Positions 1-39,331 of a DNA stretch of 64,000 bases are shown here, in pieces. The DNA lies in contig BAAHQB010000251.1 in assembly GCA_054601695.1 (NCBI GenBank), forward strand, positions 186,001 through 250,000, in the 5' to 3' direction. This DNA comes from Amorphochlora amoebiformis. Its lineage: Eukaryota > Cercozoa > Chlorarachniophyceae. The position numbers and the translations under genes were made by a program. The notes beneath the pieces are model-generated. The model was given only the letters and a program-made list of their open reading frames with translations, made no database searches and was not told where the DNA came from. The stretch's first letter is position 1. The number at the start of each line of letters is the position of its first letter.

Positions 1-360
1 ATCGGTAGTACCCAGTAGTACCAGGTCGTACCCGATAGTACCCGGTAGTAACGGGGAGTTGTGGAGTTTCGACACAGCGTGACGTCACGCAAGCAAATCT
101 CAAACAGTCAACCAAGAGTACCAACTCAAGTACCCTCTTGTTATATAGTGAATATGTAGTACCCATGTGGTTGTAGTACGCATGCAGTTGCAATAATGAC
201 ATTATCAGTTAATCCGGGTTGATATAAGGTAATTAACCTTCAATTGCAAGACACGTGTCGGATAAACATATGGCTTCCCATCAGTGAGAATACAAACGGA
301 TTTCAATCAATCTCTGTACTACCGTTTTATCATATTGTTGCGCTAATAACATGTGCACAC
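1..360. repeat. Dispersed repeat element, copy 1
   Basis: Non-microsatellite sequence with no convincing ORF. It shares with 56487-56990 a run of GTAGTACC-like words, a 14-bp palindrome (GCGTGACGTCACGC at 77-90, core TGACGTCA), the phrase TGTAGTTGTAGTA or close variants, and a similar 3' end (AACGGATTTCAATCAATCTC here). It is probably a mobile or satellite-derived element. I see no terminal repeats or coding capacity. Confidence 0.6.
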
Positions 361-728
361 ACATAATACATATATATATATATATATATATATATGCATA
401 TATATATATGTATGTATACTATACATACATATATATGTATGTATATATATATAATATATATATAACTAAACCTAACGTTACCACTATAAATCTAACCCTA
501 CCCTAAATCTCCAATTTGAAGGCATCCGAAAGTATTGTATTTTATATTTATATGTATGCATACGAATATATATATATATATATATATGTTATATATATAT
601 ACACATATACATATATATATATAAATCTATAATTATATATATAATAAGGTATTCGGGAATTCATGACGCTAAGAGTCGTATAACGGTATCCGAAAGTGTT
701 ATAGTGATATATATATATACGTATATAT

Positions 729-781
<53 letters not shown>

Positions 782-846
782 TATGTATATGTCTACAAAT
801 ATCTGTATATTTCACAAACACATATGTATATGTCCACATTTAAATG

Positions 847-880
<34 letters not shown>

Positions 881-968
881 ATATATATATATGTACATAA
901 ATCCATTTTTGCGAAGAAAAATACATATGTATGTACACCCACATTATAGATATATTTATATGCATTAG

Positions 969-1035
<67 letters not shown>

Positions 1036-1110
1036 TATATATAAATTAAAATAGATAGATATGTATGTATACATACATATACACACATATAATCAAACTG
1101 GAAAGAATTA

Positions 1111-1159
<49 letters not shown>

Positions 1160-1227
1160 GGCTGAAATTGTGTCTTATTTTGTTTTTCCTTCCTTTATAT
1201 TTTACAATTCCTTCCTTTATATTTTAC

Positions 1228-1275
<48 letters not shown>

Positions 1276-1283
1276 GATATATA

Positions 1284-1315
<32 letters not shown>

Positions 1316-1351
1316 AATACATACATATATATACATAAATATGCATGTACA

Positions 1352-1399
<48 letters not shown>

Positions 1400-1459
1400 C
1401 ATATACATAATATATATACGATGCCTAGAGATATAAATATGTACATAATATTTTTATGT

Positions 1460-1507
<48 letters not shown>

Positions 1508-1548
1508 ATACATATATATATATATAATATATATACGTGTATACATAG
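361..1548. repeat. TA microsatellite with small islands
   Basis: Mostly (TA)n. Islands at about 465-545 and 645-705 share the phrase ATCCGAAAGTRTT. An island at 1158-1235 is a partial copy of the G1 exon at 1549-1608. The remaining tracts hold nothing I can call a gene; ORFs here are poly(Tyr-Ile) readings of TA. Confidence 0.8.
1158..1200 (+). pseudogene. 5' partial copy of G1 exon
   Basis: After an ATTATAG acceptor the sequence reads [13 protein letters not shown]. This matches the first 13 residues of the exon at 1549-1608 ([13 protein letters not shown]), then diverges into a duplicated TTTATATTTTACAATT phrase with no donor. It could be a decayed upstream duplicate. Confidence 0.45.
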
Positions 1549-1608
1549 TGGGTTGGAACTGTGTCTCATCTTGTGTTCCCAACTTTTCAAGATGAAAAAC
1601 TTCAACAA
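1549..1608 (+). CDS. G1 internal exon (possible esterase C-terminal part)
   Basis: Exon of 60 nt between acceptor ACATAG and donor GTACTA, open in phase 0 as [20 protein letters not shown]. It joins in frame to the exon at 2529-2565 and then to the stop-containing exon at 3098-3156. The joined tail ([12 protein letters not shown], then FAATCLHIRGTP, then DPMLW) is reminiscent of the C-terminal region of carboxylesterase-type alpha/beta hydrolases, where a segment like 'W..FA..G.P' precedes a WP.Y motif. That family guess is weak. The gene begins upstream of the window or in unrecognised exons. Confidence 0.5.
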
Positions 1609-1645
1609 GTACTATAACTTATACATATATAGGTATATATATATA

Positions 1646-1687
<42 letters not shown>

Positions 1688-1688
<1 letters not shown>

Positions 1689-1769
1689 TTTTAATGTTTT
1701 CCCGACTTTTCATGATGTCAAACTTCAACAAGTACTATAACTATATGCATGTATATGTATATACATTTA

Positions 1770-1801
<32 letters not shown>

Positions 1802-1875
1802 ATATAAATATATTTAATGTTTTCCCGACTTTTCAAGATGAAAAACTTCAACAGGTACTATAACTACACACATAC

Positions 1876-1969
<94 letters not shown>

Positions 1970-2024
1970 AATATTTAATGTTTTCCCAACTTTTCATGAT
2001 AAAAAATTTCAAATAGTACTATAT

Positions 2025-2027
<3 letters not shown>
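1688..2027 (+). repeat. Three partial tandem copies of the G1 exon
   Basis: Copies at about 1690-1732, 1819-1857 and 1978-2022 repeat the 3' half of the 1549-1608 exon. In its frame they read [22 protein letters not shown] and [11 protein letters not shown], each followed by a GTACTA donor-like site. None has an acceptor AG, since each starts after TTTAATG. They are separated by TA tracts. They look like exon duplicates made with the flanking microsatellite, and at least the first and third are unlikely to be spliced in. Confidence 0.6.
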
Positions 2028-2085
<58 letters not shown>

Positions 2086-2183
2086 TATATATGTATATAT
2101 ATATGTATATATATGAAGATGAATATATATATACATATTTGAATTCTTATATTCTAATGTGTATAGGTATATGTATATATATA

Positions 2184-2229
<46 letters not shown>

Positions 2230-2357
2230 AATTTATATGTACACATATATATATATATATATATGTAATATATATAAGTATATCATGCATACATAATACA
2301 TATATGCATATATGCATATCTATATTCTTGCAATATGCTTTGGATATATATTTAGCA

Positions 2358-2397
<40 letters not shown>

Positions 2398-2528
2398 CTA
2401 TTTGCGTATTTGCGCATCAAGATGCTTAATACTTGTATTTATAAAGTTCCGGATATATGTATATCTATATTTTCAATATGTGCATATTTAATTTCTTTAG
2501 TAGATAATATTGATATTAATATAAATAG

Positions 2529-2565
2529 CAATTGGACTTCGCTGCAACCTGTCTTCACATAAGAG
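2529..2565 (+). CDS. G1 penultimate exon
   Basis: Exon of 37 nt with acceptor AAATAG and donor GTGATA. Phase 0 to 1, reading Q-L-D-F-A-A-T-C-L-H-I-R plus one base. The base completes a Gly codon with the first two bases of 3098-3156. Between this exon and 1608 lie the exon copies, TA tract, and AT-rich sequence at 2277-2460 without a supported exon. Confidence 0.5.
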
Positions 2566-2568
2566 GTG

Positions 2569-2601
<33 letters not shown>

Positions 2602-2847
2602 GTCTAGACATGTATATATTCATGATCTATATATATATATATATATATATACACGTTATATATCTTATATATTTATATATATATACATATATAAATATGC
2701 CCATACAATCACAATATGTTATAAATCCGAACATAAATAAAATATATATACATACGTATACGCATGCATCGATATAGATTTATTACAAACACATGTTTAT
2801 ACTCACATGAATATCTCTACATACATTTGTGCATAGACATACATACG

Positions 2848-2919
<72 letters not shown>

Positions 2920-3000
2920 CATATATGAAAGTTTATACATACCACCTTTTATAATATATATTAGATATATATATATATATATATATATATTTATTTATAG

Positions 3001-3039
<39 letters not shown>

Positions 3040-3097
3040 ACGCTCAAATACCGAAAAAACAAAAATCTACAACATCAATCACTTCAATTATTTTCAG

Positions 3098-3156
3098 GCA
3101 CTCCGTCTGATCCAATGCTCTGGTCTGACAACTTCCTTGGCTACGTAAACCAATAG
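3098..3156 (+). CDS. G1 terminal exon with stop
   Basis: Acceptor ATTATTTTCAG is a good pyrimidine-rich 3' splice site. In the phase set by 2529-2565 it reads T-P-S-D-P-M-L-W-S-D-N-F-L-G-Y-V-N-Q and then TAG. A TTAGGG block starts two bases after the stop region, so the 3' UTR runs into telomere-type repeat. Confidence 0.55.
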
Positions 3157-3157
3157 A

Positions 3158-3392
3158 CCTAGAGTTAGGGTTAGGGTTAGGGTTAGGGTTAGGGTTAGGG
3201 TTAGGGTTAGGGTTAGGATTAGGGCTAGGGTTGGGAATAGGGTTACGGTTGTTAGGGGTATGATAGGTTAATAGTTCTTGAGTTGGATTAGGGTATCAGC
3301 AAGGCTAGGATTAGGGTTAGGGTTAGAGTTAGGGTTGGAGTTAGGGCTAGGGTTAGGGTTAGGGTTAGGGTTAGGGTTAGGGTTAGGGTAAT
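3158..3392. repeat. TTAGGG telomere-type repeat block
   Basis: Two runs of TTAGGG (about 3161-3218 and 3340-3390) with degenerate units between them. This is interstitial telomere-type repeat lying between G1 and G2. Confidence 0.95.
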
Positions 3393-3577
3393 GGGTATGG
3401 ACAGGGTTAAGAAACGTTGTTTGATTAGCTTAAATTATATCTTGGAAAACTGTGCATATATAAGTATGTATGTGTATGTATATATCTATATGTTTGAATA
3501 TATGCCCAACATATCTACAAAAATATAAAATGAATATATTAACAATACCCAAAGAATAGACACACATGCACACTTCT

Positions 3578-3637
<60 letters not shown>

Positions 3638-3669
3638 TATATTTATATTTTAGATATATATTACATACA

Positions 3670-3700
<31 letters not shown>

Positions 3701-3807
3701 ATATATTATATATGTATATATACATATATATATTTATATATGTACATCCATACATATAAACACACAGATTTTCATATATTTGTTTTCATATTCATATAAT
3801 CAAACAG

Positions 3808-3843
3808 GGACCTCAACACGGCATACTCGTGACAGGCTGCAAA
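3808..3843 (+). CDS. Candidate exon upstream of G2
   Basis: Flanked by acceptor AAACAG and donor GTCTCG, 36 nt, phase 0 to 0, reading G-P-Q-H-G-I-L-V-T-G-C-K. It could splice to 4247 (acceptor TTCGACCAG) in frame, which would make the ATG at 4232 internal to an intron. The string ILVTGCK recalls the region after the catalytic Cys loop of caspase-like peptidases, but it is too short to assign. Confidence 0.3.
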
Positions 3844-3964
3844 GTCTCGCTAACCCTAACCCTAACCCTAACCCTAACCCCAACCCTAACCCTAACCCTA
3901 ACCCAACCCTAACCCCAACCCTAACCCTAACCTTAACCCAACCCTAACCCAACCCTAACCCTAA

Positions 3965-3966
<2 letters not shown>
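3844..3966. repeat. CCCTAA telomere-type repeat block
   Basis: About 20 CCCTAA units with CCCCAA and CCCAA variants, opposite in orientation to the block at 3158-3392. From 3967 to 4136 it is TA tract, and from 4137 to 4231 non-repetitive sequence that is a plausible 5' UTR of G2. Confidence 0.95.
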
Positions 3967-4001
<35 letters not shown>

Positions 4002-4017
4002 ATATACATATAAAACA

Positions 4018-4067
<50 letters not shown>

Positions 4068-4231
4068 ATATATATACATACATATACATATACAAAATAC
4101 ATACATACATATAAATACATACATATACATCTTATACACCAAGCCAAATTCCCTCTAATATGGGTTTCACATCCAGATATCCTCTCACACAGATATCCAT
4201 ATACAGATATGCTCATATCTCAACTTAATGT

Positions 4232-32014
<27,783 letters not shown>

Positions 32015-32080
32015 CACGTAACATATATATATATATATATACTAGATATATATATATATATATAATACCAAAAAACTTAC

Positions 32081-32284
32081 ATATCCACCGTTGGTAAACC
32101 TGGTGTTATGGATTAAATTTTCAAACAAAGTTTTATAATTACACCAGGCGTACAACTCGCATCTGGAGACGCTGAGTAATAATCCCGTGTGATAATCGAT
32201 AAATTGAGTACTAGAGTCATGACGACCCGTTGAGAAAAGCAAATTATTAGTGTCTAGAATATCATGAATTATAGAAATCTTCAT
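32081..32284 (-). CDS. Candidate first exon, WD-repeat-like (antisense end)
   Basis: Minus-strand ORF with ATG at 32284 preceded by an in-frame TAA. 68 codons lead to a perfect donor (GTAAGT) at 32080. It contains [22 protein letters not shown], whose pattern (S-x-G-x-D-x-x-x-x-x-x-D) recalls a WD40 blade; this is a guess. Downstream exons would have to lie antisense to the 3' end of G2, or the gene is broken. Upstream 32285-32650 is unique sequence that could hold its promoter. Confidence 0.4.
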
Positions 32285-32650
32285 TGGTTTGTATTATCTA
32301 GATTATAGGAGTCACCTTTCTAGTATAGAATCAATCTAATTAGTCATCGTTACCTAGGTTACATGGCCTGATTGTTATGCAGATTTTTATTTTTACAATC
32401 ATGATGTGTTTTATCCGACAAACCCTAGAAACCATAGATCTAGTAGATCATAGCGGCTCTAGACTCTAGAAAATAATCTATACACTCTACCCAAGATTCT
32501 CGAGCCGTGCAGGCTGGGTCATCATTAATCACATATCTACCGTACTAGAATTTCATTTTCGCCGTCATTGATTTGCAGCGTGCAGTCTTATAGCATTCAT
32601 ACGTCTAATATCTGATGTAACCGTTTAATCACACGGAATGCAACTAGACA
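32285..32650. other. Unique non-coding sequence
   Basis: AT-rich but non-repetitive, with many CTAG words. No ORF over 60 codons, and nothing else recognised. Confidence 0.5.
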
Positions 32651-32652
32651 TC

Positions 32653-32696
<44 letters not shown>

Positions 32697-32857
32697 TTTT
32701 TATATATATATAATAGCATATATCTATGATGTGTATATTCCTATATATATCTAGTATATATAAATATGTATCTAATATAAACGTAATATTCGCATAAAAA
32801 TGTATGATCCATAATATTATTTATGTGTATGTATATACTATGTATATATGTGTATAT

Positions 32858-32899
<42 letters not shown>

Positions 32900-32951
32900 A
32901 TATACGATATGTGATATATTAATACACACTACCAAATATATAAAATGTATA

Positions 32952-32992
<41 letters not shown>

Positions 32993-32994
32993 CC

Positions 32995-33032
<38 letters not shown>

Positions 33033-33077
33033 ATAGGTAATATATATATCTTTTAATACAAAAATATACACATATAT

Positions 33078-33136
<59 letters not shown>

Positions 33137-33162
33137 ACTTTAATATGTACATTTAATTGTCT

Positions 33163-33237
<75 letters not shown>

Positions 33238-33305
33238 GTGTACTCATACATAAATGTAACAAATATGCATGTGTATCATTGGAATATGAAATATATATAT
33301 ATGTA

Positions 33306-33404
<99 letters not shown>

Positions 33405-33453
33405 TTAAACACACACATATGTATATATATATATATATAGTTATGTATGTATC

Positions 33454-33495
<42 letters not shown>

Positions 33496-33532
33496 TATGT
33501 ATATCCAAATACACATAGTTATGTATGTATCC

Positions 33533-33570
<38 letters not shown>

Positions 33571-33695
33571 ATATAAATGAACATATATATTATGCATTTT
33601 GCGTTTATGTCATATTGTTATATCGTCGTTGTGCTATATAGATATCTTTAAGTATATGTATGAATTAACGGTATGGTTTTTTTTGGTTTTTCATA

Positions 33696-33766
<71 letters not shown>

Positions 33767-33803
33767 TATATTATATATATATATACTTCAAAAAAAAAAA
33801 AAG

Positions 33804-33851
<48 letters not shown>

Positions 33852-33882
33852 TAAATACACACACACACATATATTTATATAC

Positions 33883-33916
<34 letters not shown>

Positions 33917-33980
33917 GATTACGTAAATATCCCATAAATATGTGCATCAACCATACATACATACATAACAGATAAATATA

Positions 33981-34028
<48 letters not shown>

Positions 34029-34106
34029 TAAATATTATATATATATATATATATATAAATATGTAAGTACATGTAAAATACATATATTTATTTAGATATA
34101 ATATAC

Positions 34107-34139
<33 letters not shown>

Positions 34140-34205
34140 CTGTGTATTATATATGTACATACATACACACAAAAGTATATACACACATATGCTAAATGTG
34201 AATAT
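32651..34205. repeat. TA microsatellite region
   Basis: TA, CA and T-rich tracts, with a repeated TAGTTATGTATGTATCCAAATA phrase at 33440-33536. No exon recognised. Confidence 0.8.
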
Positions 34206-34249
34206 TCTTACCTTATTGATTTCCACGACGGCGGCTGCGGTTCGAAGGC

Positions 34250-35179
34250 CTAAACTGCCCCGCGCCTTGCCTTACGTTTTTTCTTGTGGTGAGCATGCTT
34301 GGGCGCTGATGTATTTGGCTCTGAGACCTTGGCGCCTTCTTTCATGTGTCGTTCCAGCTCAGATTTCAACTCAGGTGATAAGTCTTTAATCTTCTTCTCG
34401 TCCTGAAGCACTGCTTGTAGTTGGAGCATCTTCTCCTCTTTCTTCTTAACCTCTTCCTTCAATTTTTGTTGCTTCATTTTCTTAATGTTGTCTCTCAAAC
34501 GGATCTGTATTTCCTGGGCATGGAAAGTGTCGAGCAGCTTGAAGTAGAGGGCGCGTAGAACGGCTTTGCTTTCCAATATGTTACATTTACGTAGAAAGGG
34601 GATGAACTGTTGTAGGCAGGTGGCTTTGAACGTCTTGAAGTCCTCGTGAAGAACTTCAATGCCCTTGACCCAGGCATTTCGTACATATTCCAAACATTGA
34701 ACTTTAAACACCTTGATATCTTCCTCCAGCGTCTTGGAATCAACATCTGGGAAGGAGGTCTCAATGCTTATGAGGTTCTCAGGGATGAAGCCTTCCGCCT
34801 TGGCCTTGTTGATGTTCGCAAGGGTGTCATCCGCCTTCAGAATCTCAGCAAAAAGCTGACCGTTCCGCTTCTTGAGATCCTTTATCTTAGATTGCAAAGC
34901 ATCCACGTAGATAGTGACGATTTCATTAGGGATTGAGTTTATTCGGGGATCAGTGAGAATCGTGTCGTGCTTGATCTCGAGCGTCTCGTGGTCGATCAAG
35001 GGTAGGTATCCTCCTCTTCTCGCCGATTCCAAGAGATATCGACAGTAGTGAAGTTTGTATTCAAGAATCTGGTCGATTTCGACGACTTCGATTGGATTTG
35101 GATTGGGTTCAACAACAGTCTCGATGCTTGGCTTGATGGGCGCGTCATCGCCTGTTCCCTTCTGGAAGGCAGGAGCCAT
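34250..35179 (-). CDS. G3: coiled-coil protein, 309 aa
   Basis: The longest complex ORF of the window. The in-frame open stretch starts at 35224 with GTG; the first ATG is at 35179 (M-A-P-A-F-Q-K-G-T-G). Residues about 100-250 are largely helical. A highly charged coiled coil (KQQKLKEEVKKKEEKMLQLQ) lies near residues 235-255, and the end is a basic lysine/arginine tail (HHKKKRKARRG) that could be a nuclear or nucleolar localisation or RNA-binding segment. No family recognised. No intron is needed inside the ORF. A strong donor (AATAAG|GTAAGA) lies 38 nt past the stop at 34211, so a 3' UTR intron or a different 3' end is possible. It is divergent from G4. Confidence 0.8.
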   Translation of the reverse strand: MAPAFQKGTGDDAPIKPSIETVVEPNPNPIEVVEIDQILEYKLHYCRYLLESARRGGYLPLIDHETLEIKHDTILTDPRINSIPNEIVTIYVDALQSKIKDLKKRNGQLFAEILKADDTLANINKAKAEGFIPENLISIETSFPDVDSKTLEEDIKVFKVQCLEYVRNAWVKGIEVLHEDFKTFKATCLQQFIPFLRKCNILESKAVLRALYFKLLDTFHAQEIQIRLRDNIKKMKQQKLKEEVKKKEEKMLQLQAVLQDEKKIKDLSPELKSELERHMKEGAKVSEPNTSAPKHAHHKKKRKARRGAV

Positions 35180-35323
35180 GTGGTCAGCCTCTTCTGTCAC
35201 TCGGAAAGTCACGCGAACGCTCACAATGTTACATATCTCATTTTAATATGGCTTATATCAAATTTGATATATCCTAAATCAATATATTAAAATAAGATAT
35301 AAAACATATCGTTATGTACATAT
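35180..35323. promoter_or_regulatory. Bidirectional promoter between G3 and G4
   Basis: 145 bp separate the G3 ATG from the G4 ATG. The interval is AT-rich, without TA microsatellite, and contains AAATTTGATATATCC and a TTAAAATAAG stretch. It is inferred from gene arrangement only. Confidence 0.4.
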
Positions 35324-35452
35324 ATGGGTTCCGATACGAATGGATTGAAATATATGTCACAAGTTGACTCACAACTCACAGCTCGCCTGAGCTCGGGTGA
35401 TATGTCTCCTGCAACTTATACGCCGTTGGTGCGACATCGTGGCCTGATCGAG
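35324..35452 (+). CDS. G4 first exon
   Basis: ATG at 35324 opens 43 codons to donor GAG|GTAATT. It contains N-G-L-K-Y-M-S-Q-V-D-S-Q-L-T-A-R and T-P-L-V-R-H-R-G-L-I-E. Codon use resembles G3 rather than the repeats. No family recognised. The following exon is uncertain: 35599-35684 is a candidate, but its phase does not match without an intervening exon. Confidence 0.5.
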
Positions 35453-35598
35453 GTAATTTCATCGAAATTATGTTGCTGCAGTATTGATATTTTATATAAA
35501 CCTAACTGCAGAGGAAAAACACACTTTTAACATTACATTTATAAAGTAAATCGTTGTCTCAAACTGTTCTCAACGCCCCCCCCCCCCTGTGACTAAAG

Positions 35599-35684
35599 AA
35601 GCCTGGATGATGGTTACTCATAGCCGGAAATACTGGAACATGTGTACAGTTACTAGGCAGTTAGCCGATAAAATTAATACTTAA
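35599..35684 (+). CDS. Candidate terminal exon with stop
   Basis: Preceded by a C-run polypyrimidine tract (35574-35587) and acceptor GTGACTAAAG. With one base carried in it reads A-W-M-M-V-T-H-S-R-K-Y-W-N-M-C-T-V-T-R-Q, then seven residues and TAA. No exon with the right phase found upstream. Confidence 0.3.
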
Positions 35685-35731
35685 TACAATTATACAATAT
35701 ATATATATATATATATGTATGTATATATATA

Positions 35732-35768
<37 letters not shown>

Positions 35769-35918
35769 GTATAAAATTACATAAATATGTATAGATTATA
35801 TGTATAATTTGTAGATATTTAATATTATATACATGTAGAATATGTAAATTTAACATACATGCATACATACGTATATATACAAGTTTGAATATGATAATAT
35901 AAATTTGTTATCGAATTG

Positions 35919-35954
<36 letters not shown>

Positions 35955-36300
35955 TTATATATATATATATGTACATATATCATTTAATATGTTATATATT
36001 TCACATATATATATATATATATATATATATTATTCAATGATATAATCATATATGCGGGTGCCATCCAGAGTCGAGAATTCTACAAAACTCGGTCGAAAGC
36101 ACTATCATAGCCTCTTCTTAGATCAAGACTATTACTTACTCGTGACTACTGGAAAGCTTGGGATTAAGTGTACTGTATACATGTGGCTAGTATACATATA
36201 TACGTATACTAGAAGTATGTAACACGTGGTCGCGATTGGGTGCTGCCATGATGTATGATTGTTAGTGCTCACTCTATGAGTAGTCACTATTTTGGATAAA
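35685..36300. other. AT-rich spacer
   Basis: TA tracts to 36045, then unique sequence 36046-36300 with inverted AGTATAC motifs (36188-36214). No coding support. Confidence 0.5.
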
Positions 36301-36704
36301 ACATGTATATATTTTTTACACGCATACATATCTATATATACATATATATACTATTACATTATTATAACTATTACATAATATTATATATGTATGGTGAGGA
36401 AGGCGAAATTAGTTCCCGTGACACGTGCAGGATAGGAAATCTCGCGAACATCGGTCTCTATCGGGTAGTAACACTGTTATTCGGTTTTCACACCGTTGCG
36501 CGTTGGCGCGTCTGACAAAAATCTACCGCGTTGTGCGTTGACTCGTTTGACAATAATCCACCGGAATATTTGCATGTCGGGCCCTTGAACCATTTACGAC
36601 CACCTCAAGAGCCCAATTCAGAACGACGTTCGATGAATAATTCAATAAAATATAATAATTGTACAAATTATTACAAATACATACATATATATATATATGT
36701 ATTG

Positions 36705-36739
<35 letters not shown>

Positions 36740-36744
36740 AATGA

Positions 36745-36775
<31 letters not shown>

Positions 36776-36780
36776 TAAAC
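36301..36780. other. Unique sequence with a short tandem duplication
   Basis: 36493-36561 holds two copies of a GCGTTG-CGYGTYTGACAA-AATCYACCG phrase. A plus ORF at 36531-36845 (N-N-P-P-E-Y-L-H-V-G-P-L-N-H-L) is open but unrecognised and ends in TA translation. Confidence 0.4.
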
Positions 36781-37278
36781 TAGATACAAGCGCCTGGAAT
36801 GGAAAGGATAAACCCACAGAGACCCCTCTTAACCCGACCCGGTAATCCGACCCCTGACCGGACGTGTCTTAACCCTACGCCCTAAATTAATGCCCCAACC
36901 GACCCCCTACCGGTCACTCTAAACTAAAGTCGACCTCTGACTGGTGTGCGAACAATTAAGAATTTTCTTAATTGTTAAAATGCTTCAATGCGATATTTTA
37001 ATTTCTTAATTAACAATGTCGAAATGGTATACGAATGTTTTATAGTATTATGTAATATACTGTCCTCGTAACGTGTTATTCACTGAAGCAATCACAGCGT
37101 CACCCACGCCTGGAGGGTCAATCCTTTATATGATATAGCCGCAGAATTATAACTTTATTAATTCGTCTAAAAACTTTTATCGCATATCCAACGTTATTAT
37201 ATCCAGATATCACGTGAGATATGCGAACACTTCTGAGATTTTTCCTGTGTATTTATTTTGATAATTTTATCACTTTCT
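36781..37278. other. Unique intergenic sequence
   Basis: Contains an inverted repeat AATTAAGAATTTTCTTAATT near 36951-36973 and GACC-rich words (CCCGACCCGG, CCGACCCC). No gene seen. A good acceptor (TTATCACTTTCTAG) lies at 37268-37281. Confidence 0.5.
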
Positions 37279-37334
37279 AGGAGTTGCTGCCGTGAGCCTG
37301 GGATGAGGTCACAACTAGCCGTTTGTGTCTTGAT

Positions 37335-37646
37335 ATGAACATGGGTCCACGAGTTCCAGAAACTAAGCTCAATCGTACGATTCAAGGGCTGGAGCAAATG
37401 CTTGAACGGTTCACCGTTACCAGGGAGATGTACGTCGAGCTCGCTGTCATCATTTCTCGCGAATACAAAACGAAAGACCTTCAGATTCAAGCAGTCCAAC
37501 AAAAGCTCTCACAATGGAAAGATGACGGGAGTTTGAAGCTTCGCGCTCCGTATCGGCGGCCCGAACGCACAGAAACTCCAACCCAGAGTCAGGGTGAGGC
37601 TATGACTGGTCCAAGCAAACCGAGCAGAAATAATCGAGATTCTTAA
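37335..37646 (+). CDS. Small ORF, 103 aa, hypothetical
   Basis: ATG at 37335 to TAA. Non-repetitive codons reading M-N-M-G-P-R-V-P-E-T-K-L, a helical middle with T-R-E-M-Y-V-E-L-A-V-I-I-S-R-E-Y-K, then a basic and Pro/Ser/Thr-rich tail. The open frame extends upstream to about 37294 without ATG, so it may be a terminal exon. The tail and 3' flank are tandemly duplicated at 37684-37782 (CAACCCAGAGTCAG shared). Function unknown. Confidence 0.5.
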   Translation: MNMGPRVPETKLNRTIQGLEQMLERFTVTREMYVELAVIISREYKTKDLQIQAVQQKLSQWKDDGSLKLRAPYRRPERTETPTQSQGEAMTGPSKPSRNNRDS

Positions 37647-37782
37647 TAATTCACTGGCTCAGCGATCGGCGACCTGACGCATTGGAACTCAACCCAGAGT
37701 CAGCGTCAGGCTCTGACTGGTCCAACCAAAAGGACCAAAAGGAACAGAAATAATTCATATTTTTAAAAATTCACTGGCTCAT
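37566..37782. repeat. Roughly 105-bp tandem duplication
   Basis: Two units share ACTC(C)AACCCAGAGTCAG, GACTGGTCCAA and AATTCACTGGCTCA. The first is the end of the 103-aa ORF, and the second is out of frame with stops. Confidence 0.75.
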
Positions 37783-38869
37783 CATGAAGAAACAATCAAA
37801 ATTATTAGACTCGAAGATTCGCCTTCGAATCCGGGGGCTTTGACGTTCAGGAAGACGTCATTTAACATCCACATCGTGTTTCGCACACTCGAAGTTAAAA
37901 TGTTCATTTCACTGTACACGTAATATCGTCGCATTAACCCTCAGGATTTGGCTAGCCTGACCATTAAACTAATTAAACGTTAAGCTGATGAATAGATTCG
38001 AATTCCTCGGAGCTAAATTATCGAATTTCTACATTAGCAAGTCTATACATACTGAACCAACGACATCTAGACATCGTCTACATATTCCAGACATTGTACT
38101 GGTTTGTAGTCTAGTTGTGTAGGTTGTAGCTTTCTACATGTTATGTAGGCTTACCTCTACCTAGTCTACCTAGAAATCTAGAGAAATATATACGTTATAA
38201 GATAAATTATACATTTATATTCTAGATTTTGTTCAAATGATATGTTACAATATATTATATACTAGTATATGTTATACTAATATATATATATATATATATA
38301 TCTAGATATATCTAGATATAGACTAGATAGATCTAGTTATATATGATTCTTTTGTTAATGATATTTTCCTGTATATACATATAACCGTATATTAGAAATG
38401 TGTATTTACACATATATATACCATGATTGCCATCGGAATATTTATTGACTCATGTGTGGATATAATTAAGAATATCAGGTGTACAACGCATGTATATATA
38501 CTAGATAAATTACTATGTTAGATATTACATACTAGTATATCTAGTGTGTATATATACTTTTGCTTATACCATAGGCTGTAGTCGGATATCACAGAGCGTA
38601 GAATCTAATTACACTGGATGTATCGAGCCTTGGATCATGATATCCTAGATATCTAAACTACGTACAACCGATTGTACTCATTTGCTACGTACCGCGTACT
38701 AGGCGTATGATAGATAACATCTGTAACCTTAGACCTTCCGATAAGAATAAGTCAAAGTCTACATGTACTAGGTCTAGGTAACCACCAGGCCAAAACCAAT
38801 GGTACCCCTCAAATTCCGACATTGACTCATGAAATGACGTGTATTTAACTCGTGTAACTTACTCATCAG
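37783..38869. other. Unique AT-rich sequence
   Basis: Rich in CTAG/TCTAGA words, with a TTCGCCTTCGAATCCGG stretch at about 37817 that is not a tRNA (stems do not pair). No convincing coding region. Confidence 0.4.
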
Positions 38870-39038
38870 ACTTGAACTCCAGGAACTTCCGTAAAGACTA
38901 CAATGAAAAAGGAGATATCGATTTCAAACTGGAGGCTTCAAAATGTTGGGAAATGAAAATTATCTAAATCGAGATGAGAGTCTTGATGAAGAAATTCTGC
39001 TTGTCGAAGTCATTGACGGGGTGGGGTGTAAGATCTGA
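38870..39038 (+). CDS. Candidate terminal exon(s)
   Basis: After CTTACTCATCAG one frame (one base carried in) runs 31 codons to a TAA at 38965 and includes D-Y-N-E-K-G-D-I-D-F-K-L-E, an imperfect EF-hand-like loop. A second frame opens at ATG 38943 and reads M-L-G-N-E-N-Y-L-N-R-D-E-S-L-D-E, then on to TGA at 39036. Both look more protein-like than background, but cannot both be used. Confidence 0.3.
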
Positions 39039-39061
39039 ATAAATATTTAGATAAATTTATA

Positions 39062-39094
<33 letters not shown>

Positions 39095-39286
39095 CTACAT
39101 ATACACATATATATTTGTATGTATTTTACAAATGTGTTAAATATATGATATATAAACATCTACGCGCAATAACTACATAAAAATTGAAATTACAACATAT
39201 GTCCGTATCTGTATAATGTTTATATATATATGTATTATATGTATATATATATATATACATATAATATTCATATATCATATATATAT

Positions 39287-39331
<45 letters not shown>

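Noticed and set aside
3158-3392. True chromosome end
   Set aside because: Telomere-type arrays are short, degenerate, in both orientations and internal, with exons on both sides.
37810-37850. tRNA-like TTCGAATCC loop
   Set aside because: No matching T-stem, anticodon or acceptor stems.
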